64,000 nt of DNA from Brachypodius melanocephalos (taxonomy: Eukaryota; Chordata; Aves; Passeriformes; Pycnonotidae). Both the position numbers and the translations under genes were made by a program. Under the pieces are notes generated by a model. That model was not told the origin of the DNA. It saw nothing but the letters and a program-made list of their open reading frames with translations, and did not search any database. Location of the stretch: assembly GCA_013398615.1 (NCBI GenBank), contig VZSR01003807.1, forward strand, positions 12,568,232 to 12,632,231, read 5' to 3'. Every line of letters starts with the position of its first letter. The first letter of the stretch is position 1. Of the stretch, positions 52,572-63,485 are shown in pieces.

Positions 52572-53519
52572 GCAAATCACCTTTTAAAGAGAGCTTGGAC
52601 TAATCTGACATATTTAGGGTGTTTACCATTCCCCAAAGATAATTAATCCAGCTTTAGCAGCTTTTCAGACGACATTTCATTCAGATCTAGGAGTTCAGAG
52701 GCTGGAACACACTATCATTTAAGGTACAGAAGCTGACCTGAAGCTGGTTTTGTCAAGTAGCAGGCTCAAGGAAGAAGCTGAACCTGCAGGATCCAAAGGA
52801 CTCCTTGACCTGGCTCAGGCACTATGAGACAGACCCATGATTTCACACGCATAATGATACAGGCAAACAATGCAGATTACAGGAAAAAAATATACACCCA
52901 ATTTTTATGACTATGGAAAGGGAAAAATTAAGTCTTTCAACTTCACTTTACTGCCTTCACATTCCTTCTACAGAAACAGTGATCTTAACCTACTAAAAGT
53001 GAACAAATGTCTAGGAATATTGATAGAAAGAGAGAAAAGTTTATGAAAGCAAGACAAAGAGTACCTGTAACACTGCTGGAACAACTGTACAGAAACATTC
53101 TTCTGTATGAAACTTATTAAAACTTAATGTTGTAATTTATAAGAAAAGAAAATACTAACTATAATTCAGCAAAAGCCAGATAAATAGTAGAGGGCAAAGC
53201 TTGGTGAGGAACAGCAGAAAAAAAAACAGGAAAAGAACCTCCAAAAATTGTTAGAAAATGCACTTTGAACTGAGAAAGCCACGTTCAAATGTCAGAAAAG
53301 AGAAGGGTCAGAAAGAACAGCTATGACTTTCACTTGGAAATTTTAAGTTTTGTTAGACTGAGACTTTAGGTTCATATTTTACAACTAGACAAAACTGAAG
53401 TTCTCATAAAGTATGCAGGTGATAAACGAGTCATCAAAACAAGATTAAAATTATCTTGCTAGATTAAAAACATCTTGCTTTGCTGTATTACAGTAAGCTC
53501 TCTGATTTTGAGCAGCTGA

Positions 53520-53660
53520 GGTAGGATAGGACCTCTGAAAATTCAGTCTAACTACTCCTGATCAAAGCAGGGTCAGCTAGAGGAGACCACTCAGGTCTGT
53601 ATCTGGTTGGTTTTCAGGATGTCCATAGTCTCACTGGGCAACCTATGTCCATGTCAAATC
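53520..53660 (-). mobile_element. CR1 LINE 3'-end fragment
   Basis: On the minus strand the order is GGTTGCCCAGTGAGACTATGG, then ACATCCTGAAAACCAACCAG, a CTCTAGCTGACCCTGCTTTGATCAGG stretch, TTAGACTGAATTTTCAGAGG and TCCTATCCTACC. This matches the CR1 3' region (GGTTGCCCAGAGAGG, CTGCTTGAGCAGG, GGACTAGATGATCTCCAGAGG, TCCCTTCCAACC). The terminal repeat itself is not clear. The orientation is the same as ZDHHC14. An A/C-rich tract abuts its 5' side (plus-strand right). Confidence 0.8.
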
Positions 53661-53670
53661 CGTCTCACAG

Positions 53671-53843
53671 CAAAAAAAACCCATTAATCAAAACAAACAG
53701 GAAAGCAGACAAAAAAAACCCAAAAAACCCACAAAACCCAACAAACAAACAAACAAACAAATAACCACCAAAAACCCCACAAAAACAAACAAACAAACAA
53801 ACAAACAAACAAAAAAACCAACCAAAAAACCCCCAAGCCCCCA
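53671..53843 (+). repeat. A/C-rich low-complexity tract: AnCn and (AAAC)n
   Basis: The tract has A runs alternating with CCC (A8 CCC, A6 CCC), four or more CAAA units, AACCACC, and then about seven AAAC units before a second AnCn part ending in C5 runs. It directly follows the CR1 fragment. The minus-strand frame over it (poly-Phe/Gly/Val/Cys) is an artefact. Confidence 0.95.
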
Positions 53844-56471
53844 ACTCTTCTTTCTTCTGTTTTAATGGCAATTTATTTTCTGTCTTGTCATTAAACACAA
53901 CTGAGAAGGGTCCAAGGCTCTTTTTTCTTATTCCCACTCCCTAGTCAGTTACTTATTAAATAGGATTCTCCCATGAGCTTTCTCTTCTCCAAACTAATGC
54001 ACCAAAGCAAATCAGAAGTGAATATGCTCTTTTAACAGTGCACTCCAATATTTGGTATGACACCATGCAGTACACTTCATGAACCCATCTACCCTGACAA
54101 ATGACAGAGTTTACTTGCTGTTACCATACCCAGTGCCTCTCAGCCCTGGAAAGAGTTCAAATCATGTTAAATAATGGAAGTATTTTAAAAATTGTATTTT
54201 TTTCCTCATATAGAAGCATTATGAGTTTCAGCTCCAAGGAAACCACAGTCACAAAAAGCAAGTTTATTAATGAGTTGCAATGCTGATGAGAGACAAGTCA
54301 CAGCTATTCTAGCTTTTACTTTTCTTTGTAGTACTTTTAACTGCTCTACACAGTTCCAAATAAGGAACAATTATAACTCTTCCATACACTAACTGAACAC
54401 TAGAAAATCCTTTTTGCTAATGAAAGTGTTTATTAAGGAACATGCATAGATGTGCCATGAAAACCCACACCATGTGCACAAACAAGCATGCCAGCAAAAT
54501 TTAAGTACAGACTGGTTTGACACTTGCTTCTCTGTCCAGAATCATGGCATTTATAACCAGTGGGGCATCTCACAAGTGTAATGGACATGCAAGACCAGGA
54601 CTGCAAGTTCCTCATACACAGGTCAAAAAAGAGGGGTTTATCAAAATCACAGAAATTTTGTATTGTTACTCCTTCTGCAAGGTGGGCGGAAGAAGAAGCT
54701 TCCAACTCCTGACCATGTTTTTAACCTACATTCATAATATGTAGTATTATGCTGAGTATTTATGTTAAAATACTAACAAATTCTAATATATCTGTTCCTT
54801 GCTCTTAAGAGCTGATATATATTCATCATATGTACAAGAAACGTATATTAAAGCCTTCAAACTGATTTCATAGATTCATTCAATGCAGACAGTGTGAAAA
54901 CGTTATCTTCCACATAAACTATAACATGAAATTTACAAACTTCATGTATCATGTACATCAGCTTCTAAGTTCTGAATTCTCTGTTTTCAATTTGATTTTC
55001 AGTATTCTATTTGACTTGTTACATAATTTTTTTTAAAATAAGAGTAAAATTTATAGAAGCAGCTGAACTGACTGCGTATTTACCACAACAAATGCACACT
55101 GCCAGTATTTACTGCAGTAAGCAACTTCAGGGGACAGCAGGGGTGGAAAAACATAAAACAAAACCAGCTGTGATCTCATTAGCCAAGCTCATTATGTAAG
55201 ACCTCATTAGGCACCATCCCACAACAATGAGAATAAACCCTATGGACACTGATGAAATGGAAGTGATCATACACAGAATTGTTTAATCATATATAATCAT
55301 ACAGCACTACAGCACCCTGTCACCTTAGCAGCTGAAGTTCTCGGATCCATTTGGGTAAGAGCTCCACTGATACACACTGCAGGAAGCCCACGGTCAGGCT
55401 CTGCAAATGCAAAGCTCCCTTTGCCTATTCCCTGCAGTATGAGCAGGAGCTCAACTATGAACAGAAACAACAGAGGAAGAGACAGGGCGTGTGTTGCCCA
55501 AAAATGAAACTACAAAACAACTTCAGCACCCTTCCATATGTTTTATGTTAGTATCATTTAGGACTTCTGCAACATCAGGAATATAAACAGAATTTTATTT
55601 GGGCCTATTACATATAGGCTTCATCTTGATTTCTCGATTTGTCTCTTTCTTTGATTTGTAAAAAAAGATCTACTTTACAGTTTTGTATTAAGTTCTGAAA
55701 AACAAATGGGCTGTAATTATATGAAGTTTAATAAACTTTTGGTAGTTCCAGCTGACTCAAGGGGATTTTCCCCCTTTCTCCATCACCTTTGTAATGTGAA
55801 AGATGAACTACCCTGCTATGTGCAAACATTTACTAGCAGCCTGGACCTGGAGTCATCATCAGCTACTACAATCTCACTTGCAAGAATCACCTATCAGGAT
55901 AAGAAAAACTTCCTAGATAAAACTGTTCAACTTTTAAAGCAATTTTCCAAAACATTAAAAGTACTTTAAGCTAATGTTGTAGGGTTTTCTGACCAGGCCA
56001 TTTTGAAATATGCGTAACTTTAGAAAGTTAAAAATATTCCCGGTTTTCTCCTCTTCTGCAGCAATTTTCACTTTCTCATTAATTAAGTAGTGTTTGAGTG
56101 CTATAGTCAACAGTGCAATGCTGCACTAGAATGGAGAGACCTCTTCTATTAGAAACTATTTTGCTGGGGCTTTTAACTACTTAAAAAGTAAACTTAGGTG
56201 TTAAAATCTATACAAAACCCCAGATATTTTTAATACAGTAATTTGCCAGGTATCTTTTGCATAATTAGTCCAATTTTCAACATAAATGAAAAGAATACTT
56301 TACATGAACCTAAACATGTAAAATGATTCCTGAGAAACTAACTTGAAAAAACAGCTGAAAAAGGCCATCTTTCCCTTGCAACACAAATGAAAAATTCTGC
56401 AGAGTTGATATGAAAAGACTTGACAATAGCCACATGACAATACCAGTCTACCAAGAAGAACAGAAAGATAT

Positions 56472-56538
56472 TTCAATAGTATAAAGTTATTTAACATGAC
56501 TAGAGACTTCAATAGTATGAAGTTATTTAACATGACTA
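56472..56538 (+). repeat. 36-bp tandem duplication (1.9 copies)
   Basis: The unit begins TTCAATAGTATAAAGTTATT and continues TTAACATGACTAGAGAC. Copy 1 is 56472-56507. Copy 2 (56508-56538) differs at one base (ATAAAG to ATGAAG) and loses the last bases. It is a recent local duplication with no evident function. Confidence 0.9.
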
Positions 56539-56803
56539 CACTAGTCTCCAAAAGATACATTTCACACCTTTAGCACACATGCATTCAGACAAAGGGACAA
56601 CACCACCTACTCAGGGAAGAACAAAATAAACCAGGAATAATATGCAGATATCAACAATAGAAACCTCAAACTTTTGAGTGATAAATTAAGATAGATTTTA
56701 TCAAACAACTGTCACAAGATTACAAGTCAAAACTCGTATTCTGAAAATTCAAGATGTAGAGAAGTATTAGCCATTAGCATTTGCAAACTTTTTATTTTTA
56801 TCT

Positions 56804-56838
56804 AAATATATATACACATACATACATATATATATATG
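56804..56838 (+). repeat. TA/CA microsatellite
   Basis: TATATATA, then ACACATACATACA, then a run of about six TA units. It is probably length-variable between individuals. Confidence 0.85.
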
Positions 56839-57292
56839 AATAACTAAACTACTAAAATTACCTTTTTTCCCCTTTCTCTGGAGTGAATATAAAATATTCC
56901 TGGTAAGGATTTACACCTATCTACAACACTTATGGTGAGCCTAGAAAACACCCACCAGCTAGCAGTGATGGAATTTCCCAAGGGTTTGGGTGGCATCAGG
57001 CAAAGTTGACTGCTCATATTCACATTTCACTCTGAAGATGCATGTGTATTGATGATCCAAAGACATACAATGATTTCTCAAGGTTGCCAAATGATATAGT
57101 ATCTGAGAAGCCAACATCCCAGAAGCTGACATTCCATTATACCACTATAGTTCCTATTTTCATTTCCCTGCACCTCCACAAAGAAAAGACGGAAATGTAA
57201 GAAGAAAATATTTTTAAAGAGTTTAAAACTTCTCCATGACACAGCAGATAAAGGCCATCAACTAAGCTGAATACAAAATTTTAAAAAATCCC

Positions 57293-57345
57293 CAGCCAAA
57301 ACAAAAACAAAACAAAACCACCAAAACCCAACAAACCAAACACCC
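57293..57345 (+). repeat. A/C-rich low-complexity tract
   Basis: CAAAA and CAAAAA units, with CCACC and CCCAAC interruptions. It belongs to the same compositional class as the tracts at 19.6, 53.7 and 62.8 kb. Confidence 0.85.
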
Positions 57346-57478
57346 TCATAAAGAAAGAAAAAAAGCTGTTTAACAGCTGTTTTTGAAAGTTCAAAAGCAG
57401 GTTAGTGTTACAAAACCATGAAAAGTTTCTGCAGTTTCAGGTGAAGTAAAGAAGACACGACTTCTAAAAACATAAGAG

Positions 57479-57517
57479 GTTATCCTCCCTTCTGTTATCC
57501 TCCCTTCTGTTATCCTC
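57479..57517 (+). repeat. 15-bp tandem repeat, 2.6 copies
   Basis: The unit GTTATCCTCCCTTCT occurs exactly twice (57479-57493 and 57494-57508), followed by a partial third copy GTTATCCTC. It is pyrimidine-rich on the plus strand. A minisatellite seed, probably polymorphic. Confidence 0.95.
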
Positions 57518-58067
57518 ACAGAATTTTATTCTGAAAAATGAAGCATTTAACCACTGTCCATTTCCAGGACCTAGCCTAGAAAAACAGAAGTGCATGACCT
57601 AACATCAAATGCCTAAAATCAAATGTTAATTTCTGGGCAGAAGGATTTCAATTTATATAATATAATTCATTCAAAGCAGGTTTACAAGTTTATACTGACA
57701 TACCTGCTCAGTGACATGCTACTTTTGAGATATGGTAGCACAAAACTACTCTCTTTTGGCCAGGGGGAAACTTCAGCAGACACACTTGCTCAGATCACTG
57801 AGAAATTCAGGAGATTAAGCAAACTCTTTTGTAATGAAGAAAAGTTCCTTATCAAGAAAAGAGTATTAGATATACTTAGTACATGAGAGATGTTTGATTC
57901 TAACAGTTAACATTTTCAGGGCAATTAAAGAATAAACAAAGAATAAACATTCTGCTTGGAATGCATACGGTCCCTTAAAATTGATGGTATCATTTGCTCA
58001 ATATAAAGTGTAAATCCTAAAGATCAGACTTACTGCATTTCATGTCCTTTTCACTAAGTTATCAGAG

Positions 58068-58125
58068 ATGTGTAATGTGACATAATAAGGAACAGAATGT
58101 GTAATGTGACATAATAAGGAACAGA
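58068..58125 (+). repeat. 29-bp perfect tandem duplication
   Basis: The unit starts ATGTGTAATGTGACATAA and ends AAGGAACAGA. Two copies lie side by side (58068-58096 and 58097-58125) without a mismatch, so the duplication is recent. Confidence 0.95.
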
Positions 58126-58907
58126 AATATTCCTCTGGTTTAATTTTAATGACAGGTTAAAAAAAAAAAACAAAACAAAAAGAAAGATGGAGAAAAGGAC
58201 ACCTACTCAACACTGCACTCACCTATGTCACCATGTGCAACTAGGTGGTGATTGCCTTCACTGTAGAAAAGGATGCAGTCTCTCACTGAATAATAGTTTT
58301 AGTTTATATATGATTTTTGCTTTAAAATCCATTTTGACATCCTCAAATAGAAATGTTCTGTAAGTTTAGAGCAGCCTTTAACAGTTGGATTGGTAGCACT
58401 TTCTTCTAAGGAACTCACAGTTTAAGGACATGGTCATCAAGAGACACAAGCAACTTACTTGTCTGAAGAGCAGAGGAACAAAGATAAAGGAGGTTATTAG
58501 ATGAACATTCCACCTACTTGGCATACAACCTCATGCTAAGAGGCCACCTCTTGCAAGAGCAGAAAACACTTGCCATAAGATGAGAAGGGTTGCTGATACC
58601 CAGTGCAAATGTTCAGCTTGCTGACATAGTGTTTACACACAGAGGATTGTTGCAGTGAGCAGCAAGTTACACCATTTCATCACACAGCTTCAATATTGAA
58701 CAATCCACACACAGCATCAGAAAGTGTGACTCATGAATGTCCTCCAGTCACACTGGTTTTCAGAGTGGCAGGCATGGAGCAGGTTGCCAGCAACCGTGAG
58801 AGGATAGGATCAATGGTTTGTACACACGTATGCACATAAGCAGCCTCTGTTTAAATAATCTTCCAGCATACATCTTTTGCAATTACACAAATGCTCACCA
58901 AAAATTT

Positions 58908-58974
58908 TAAAAAAAAGTAAAAAAAAAAAAAAAATCAAGTGTTAGCTCAAAACAAACAAACCAAAAAACCCTCC
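58908..58974 (+). repeat. Poly-A run and A/C-rich tail
   Basis: A8, GT, then about 16 A residues to 58934, followed after a short unique stretch by AAACAAACAAACC and AAAAAACCC. I checked the upstream side for a retroposed body and saw none I recognise. Confidence 0.8.
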
Positions 58975-61900
58975 AGCTTGCTGAATCAGTGCAAGCGTCA
59001 AATGGTATCAGAAGTGATAGGGCTCTGATTCACATTTACAGAGAAAAAAGCTGCACAGCTTCAGCCCTTCCAGCATCCTACCATCTGCTTCAACCTTCTT
59101 CCAGAGCCACTCACCCTGCAAATAAGTTGACAGAAGAAAACATGACTGTGCCTGAGTCAATTCAGTTCAGCCGGCATCTTCACTTAAAGCCACATTTTAT
59201 GGAAGTTTAATTTGCCTGCCTGAGCCCAAGCAGCTCAGGTGCAGACGTGTTCCTTCCTGCCACCTGCCCAGCGAGGCCCAAGGGCAGAGGGAGCACTCAG
59301 AGGCAATTCACAGTAGCAACACAGCCGAGGTCGTCAGCCACAGCTCTGGAACTCGTGATCTTGTGCATCCACACGGGATTTGCCATTTAACAACAATATG
59401 TTTGTTTCACAGATCCTACTGTGTTTGTTAAATATGTCATTCAGCCTCCATTTTGCCTTCCTGTAACCTATAGAAACAGAACCCCAAACGATCATGAACA
59501 TAAAGGGCTCTTATTTCCTTTGAATATGTATACCTAGCTAAGTGCAGTAAGTATGAAGTATGTTAGTTCTGCCTCTGTTGCACAAATAAAGGACTTCACA
59601 TACATGTAAATACAATGGTTGAACTGGCTACACACAGCAGCAGATCTGCCCTTCAGTTACAGATGCTATCTTTGCTCTGTGGAGAGGAATTTGTCTTCTA
59701 AGCTTTAAATGCAGCTAATTTGATAAATGAGGGCTGAAGAGTTTGGATAAATATACACGTCTGTGTATCAATGCAAGGCAAAGGAAAAAAACCAAAATGC
59801 AACACAAGGCCAAATTTACAAGAAAAAAGACAAAACAGCTAAATAACTCAGGGTTAGAAAAAAGTTTCAAGGTAAAGTAACATACCCAATTTTCAAGGAC
59901 AAATTCAGTAATTTGTGTTGTCCCATCTTGAGCAATTTAAAATAGGTATAGTTTTTAAGAACAACTCAGCACAGCATCCCTCTTAGAACCCAAAAGTGCA
60001 TGCAATGATTCATGTTACATTTAATAACAAGTTACAGAAATAAAACTGCTTGTTATTTGCATTCTCTTCCTTTGGAAACAGAGGGAAGCAGGACTTATAA
60101 ATATTTTACCTGCTTGAAAACTCATGGTTTGTTGTTTTTCTTTCAAGCAAATTCTGGCTTCTCTCTTTGAAAATGAAAAAGAACAGTGAAATGATAAAAG
60201 GAAGAAGTGGTGATGCACTTCGAGTACATGAGAGATAAAAGTCAGCACAGAGAAAGGAATAAAACCAGCTGAAAGCAGGAGCTGGAGAAGGTAGGCAGGA
60301 AAAAAGCACAAAAGCATAAATATAAAGAAACAAAGATGACAAAGGCTTGATTCAATGTCAAAAGCTATACAGGTCAAGATGGGTGACATATGTTTGCTTT
60401 TGGAGACACAGGGTTTGTTGACTCCAAGAAATGTATTTGTTTCCCTGGCAAGTATTCCAAAGCACATGAGATACAGCTCTGGATGTACGGATGTCAAGAG
60501 TAAAATAGAAGGGAGGGAAATCACACTGAAGGAACAAACAAAGCCAAAGTATAAAGGACAACTGTTTATATTTGCATGATGCTTTCCAAGGAATTAGCTG
60601 TCAAATAATCTTTCCTACTTCCCCCCTTCCCAGTTCAGAATGACTTGAACCATGAGAACCTATTTTCAAGTTTCCAAAACCAAAGTGAACAAAACAATTT
60701 ATTTCCACTGTAGCAAAAAAGAACAAATATTTCCAAGAACATACAGGGTACCTTTCTCTCCAATGGCAGTTTGACCTTACATTTCAGACACACAAGGCAC
60801 ATGTTCATTTAAAAACCACTTTGCTCCACAGGTACACTAAGGATTGAAAGACATTTCTGTCATACTCAATAAATAGCTGGTTAATGAAGAACACTATAAT
60901 CAAACCAGCCAATAATGGCAGTGACACTTAACACTCAGGATGTTATCACTGATCAATAAATAGTAACTTCCCACTACTAGCAACAGACAAAAGTAGAAAC
61001 TGCTTGAAAATAGCACCCTTCAGTAAGAGACTCCCCTTTTTTTCTAACATTAACAATCCTCTGCAGTTTAACCATCACAGACATACTGAACACCATTCTC
61101 ACAGTCTTTAGATTTGGGTTTTAATTAGCCTTCAGAGGATGAGTAATAATTTTTCAATGCAAGTGATTTCTAAAGAGCAAAATCTACCTTATCATTATAA
61201 AAATTAAATACCATTGCCACCCTCTACTTTGATTTTCCTTAAGAGAGTGCAAGTGATACAAGAATGACTCAAGATCAGTACACACACAGAGGATTTAGAC
61301 AGTTCTGTTATATAAAGCCCAAGATTCCTCCCTGCTTCAAGACTACCAGTAAGAATAAGCACCAACTATATATGAAAATCCTTGACTAAAAATCTTGTCA
61401 ATCACATATGGTTACGCTACAAATATTCTCAAGGATGTGATGGAAATTGCAGAATTCAAGTCTGGTAGAGCATGTAGCTCACAGTAGTGATGAAATCAGA
61501 AGGTGATGAGCAGCTAGCAGCTCATCCTGCCTTGGCAGTTCTGAATCATGCAGCTGCAAAGAAAAAATTATCTCTGAAAGATCAAAGTGTTAAAACTTAC
61601 AAATAAATTAAAAATAGTGGCTTAATAAATCAGTTTTACAATCCTGATCATAAAACATTATACTTTCAATCCTACATTTACATTCTGGTATCTGCAGGAA
61701 GTCCAGCAGGCTTCAGAGGCTGTGCTGAAGGTGATGAGACTGCACACAGAAGTGTCAGCCCACATAGAAAAGCTTTCCAAAAGCTTAATCACGGCAAACA
61801 GAATAGAGTAGCACCCAGTCCTAATGCAATGCTATCAGGTTACACTTTTAACACCAGTTTAAAACCAAGAAAGTAAACACACTTGCAGTGTGGATACCAT

Positions 61901-62759
61901 CGTCTGTGTTATTTCAACTACTAAAATGATACTCAAGCAGCTTCATAATGCCTGCACAAGATTTACATTTAATAAACCCCTCTAAAGTAGCCTGGAGCCC
62001 ATTAACGACAATTCATCTACTGAGCTCACATTTAGCCACTGGTTACCTGCTGAGCATTTTTACTTTCTTTACTGCTACCACTATTGTTAAGATGATCTGC
62101 ATTTAACAGGTACAATTTAAGGTTTGTTAATGTCTCTATCTTCTTGCTTGAAGACACCAAGTAACAAATGACCTTTGGTTTTCAACTGTACTGCTCAGCA
62201 AAACAATTTCTGGAGGCAACACTGAAGCTTAGTTATACATAATAGTTCTTATTGCAGAAAAAAAGTAATTTGAAGCAGGTAAAGGAACACTAACACTTTA
62301 AGATAACTCAACTATTCTTATAGTGTTTTAGCAGTGTAAACTTCTTGGTACTTGGTTCCTAAACAAAAGTAAGTAAATAAAAGTTATATTATACTGCTTA
62401 CATCAAGTGCCTAACTCTTTACTGCCATGTGTAGTTAATTTAACTACGACAACATAAGAGCAAAAATCAGTATATTTGATTTGCTGTCACTGTGTGTTCA
62501 CTTCATAGAGACGAAAAGGACTCCAGAGCTACAGAGAAAAAGGCATCCTAGAAGGATGCCACAATCTTACTTTAAAAAAATACAGTCCAAACCTCCAAAG
62601 CAAATGTAGCTTAAACTAAGACTAAACTCACATACAAGTTATCACAAAGAGAAAGTAATGCTGTTACCTAGTGGTGGAAAGCTAGGTACATGCAAAATTG
62701 TACAGCTCTTTTTTTCTCACTTCAAATTCTCATCTACAAGCTGTTAAAGTTATGCCAAG

Positions 62760-62815
62760 GAAAAAAAAAAACCCAAAAAACCCCAAACAAACAAAAAACA
62801 AAAAAACCCCACCCA
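62760..62815 (+). repeat. A/C-rich low-complexity tract
   Basis: A12, CCC, A6, CCCC, then AAAC units, A6-7 runs and CCCCACCC. It lies about 420 bp downstream (in gene sense) of exon 1. On the ZDHHC14 sense strand it reads as GGG and GGGG runs separated by T runs. Confidence 0.9.
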
Positions 62816-63234
62816 TGCCTGATTCATAAGCTAATAAAAAATATTGCTTTTCCTGCATTCAGTTCTGTGACAAAGGGTCAGTATTTTTGCATGGGCCAGT
62901 TTTGATTCTCAGAGTAACTGGCAGATGAGGAGCTGCATCATTTCCTGGTCATCCCAAATCTGCTGTTTTACACACCTCTTTCAACACCAGCAAGAGCTGG
63001 AAACAAAAGCAACTTCAACCTTAATTCTCATTAGTTTTCCACAGAGTATGATAACCCAAACTGTATTGCGCACCCCTCAGCATCTTATCAGATCATATTT
63101 TCAATTATATAAATCAACATTAGTGGAATTCAGTCAGCATTCTCTCCTAAATAAAAGTGTTAATTTTGCTTTCAGCCAGAAAATAAATAACTAGAGGAGG
63201 AGAAGAATTATATGAAGACTTTAAAGTCACTTAC

Positions 63235-63485
63235 TCAAATGCAAAGAAGAGTCCACTGGTAACCAAGATGAGAACAAGAGTCAGGTAGAAGACTCCAGTC
63301 TGTCGTGCCATCATGATCCTCCCATTGCAGAAGAACTTGTTTCTTCCAGGAAAAACCTCCCATTTTCTCTTGGGAACTGATTTCTTTTTCTTATGGGGAG
63401 ACTCCATGGGAGACGAAGAGCTGTGTGTGCTGATCTGACTGTATTCACAGTCTTTCATGGGCCCACTACCACCTCCAGGAGTCAT
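63235..63485 (-). CDS. ZDHHC14: ZDHHC14 exon 1: start codon, cytosolic N-terminus, transmembrane segment 1
   Basis: It encodes residues 1-83 plus two bases of codon 84 (GA, completed to Asp by exon 2). The start is MTPGGGSGPMKDCEYSQIST, then a Ser run, HKKKKSVPKRK and the conserved WEVFPGRNKFFCNGRIM. Membrane helix 1 is about residues 64-83 (GVFYLTLVLILVTSGLFF). The N-terminus, as I remember human ZDHHC14 (MPPGGGGPMKDCEY), identifies this paralogue over ZDHHC9 and ZDHHC18. The start is chosen because it aligns with that Met and is the first ATG after an in-frame TAA at 63585-63587; GTG at 63575 is not a plausible vertebrate start. Kozak context is poor (T at -3, A at +4). The donor GAGTAAGTG is good. 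ZDHHC14 is a Golgi-type four-helix palmitoyltransferase. Confidence 0.93.

Larger units (their letters stand above)
12140..63234 (-). other. ZDHHC14: ZDHHC14 intron 1 (about 51.1 kb)
   Basis: This very long first intron is bounded by a good donor (GTAAGT, GT at 63234-63233) and a strong acceptor (TTTTTCCAG ending at 12140). Human ZDHHC14 also has a very long first intron. Contents by segment: 12.1-18.6 kb has only A+T-rich unique sequence; 18.6-19.8 kb has a 35-bp direct repeat and an A/C-rich tract; 20-25 kb shows nothing recognised; 25.09-25.20 kb has a MIR-like SINE; 30.77-31.08 kb has a CpG-rich block; 33.8 kb has a CR1 3' end; 37.97 kb has a degenerate inverted-repeat element; 38.1-43.7 kb shows nothing recognised; 45.4-45.7 kb and 53.5 kb have CR1 fragments; 53.7-62.8 kb has several simple repeats and short duplications. 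I found no nested gene, tRNA or convincing alternative exon. Confidence 0.9.

Noticed and set aside
60021..60524. 167-codon minus-strand open frame, hydrophobic, in the same sense as ZDHHC14
   Set aside because: It begins at GTG (first ATG near 60467), has no recognised domain, and its hydrophobicity follows from T-rich sequence. No convincing splice signals tie it to ZDHHC14.
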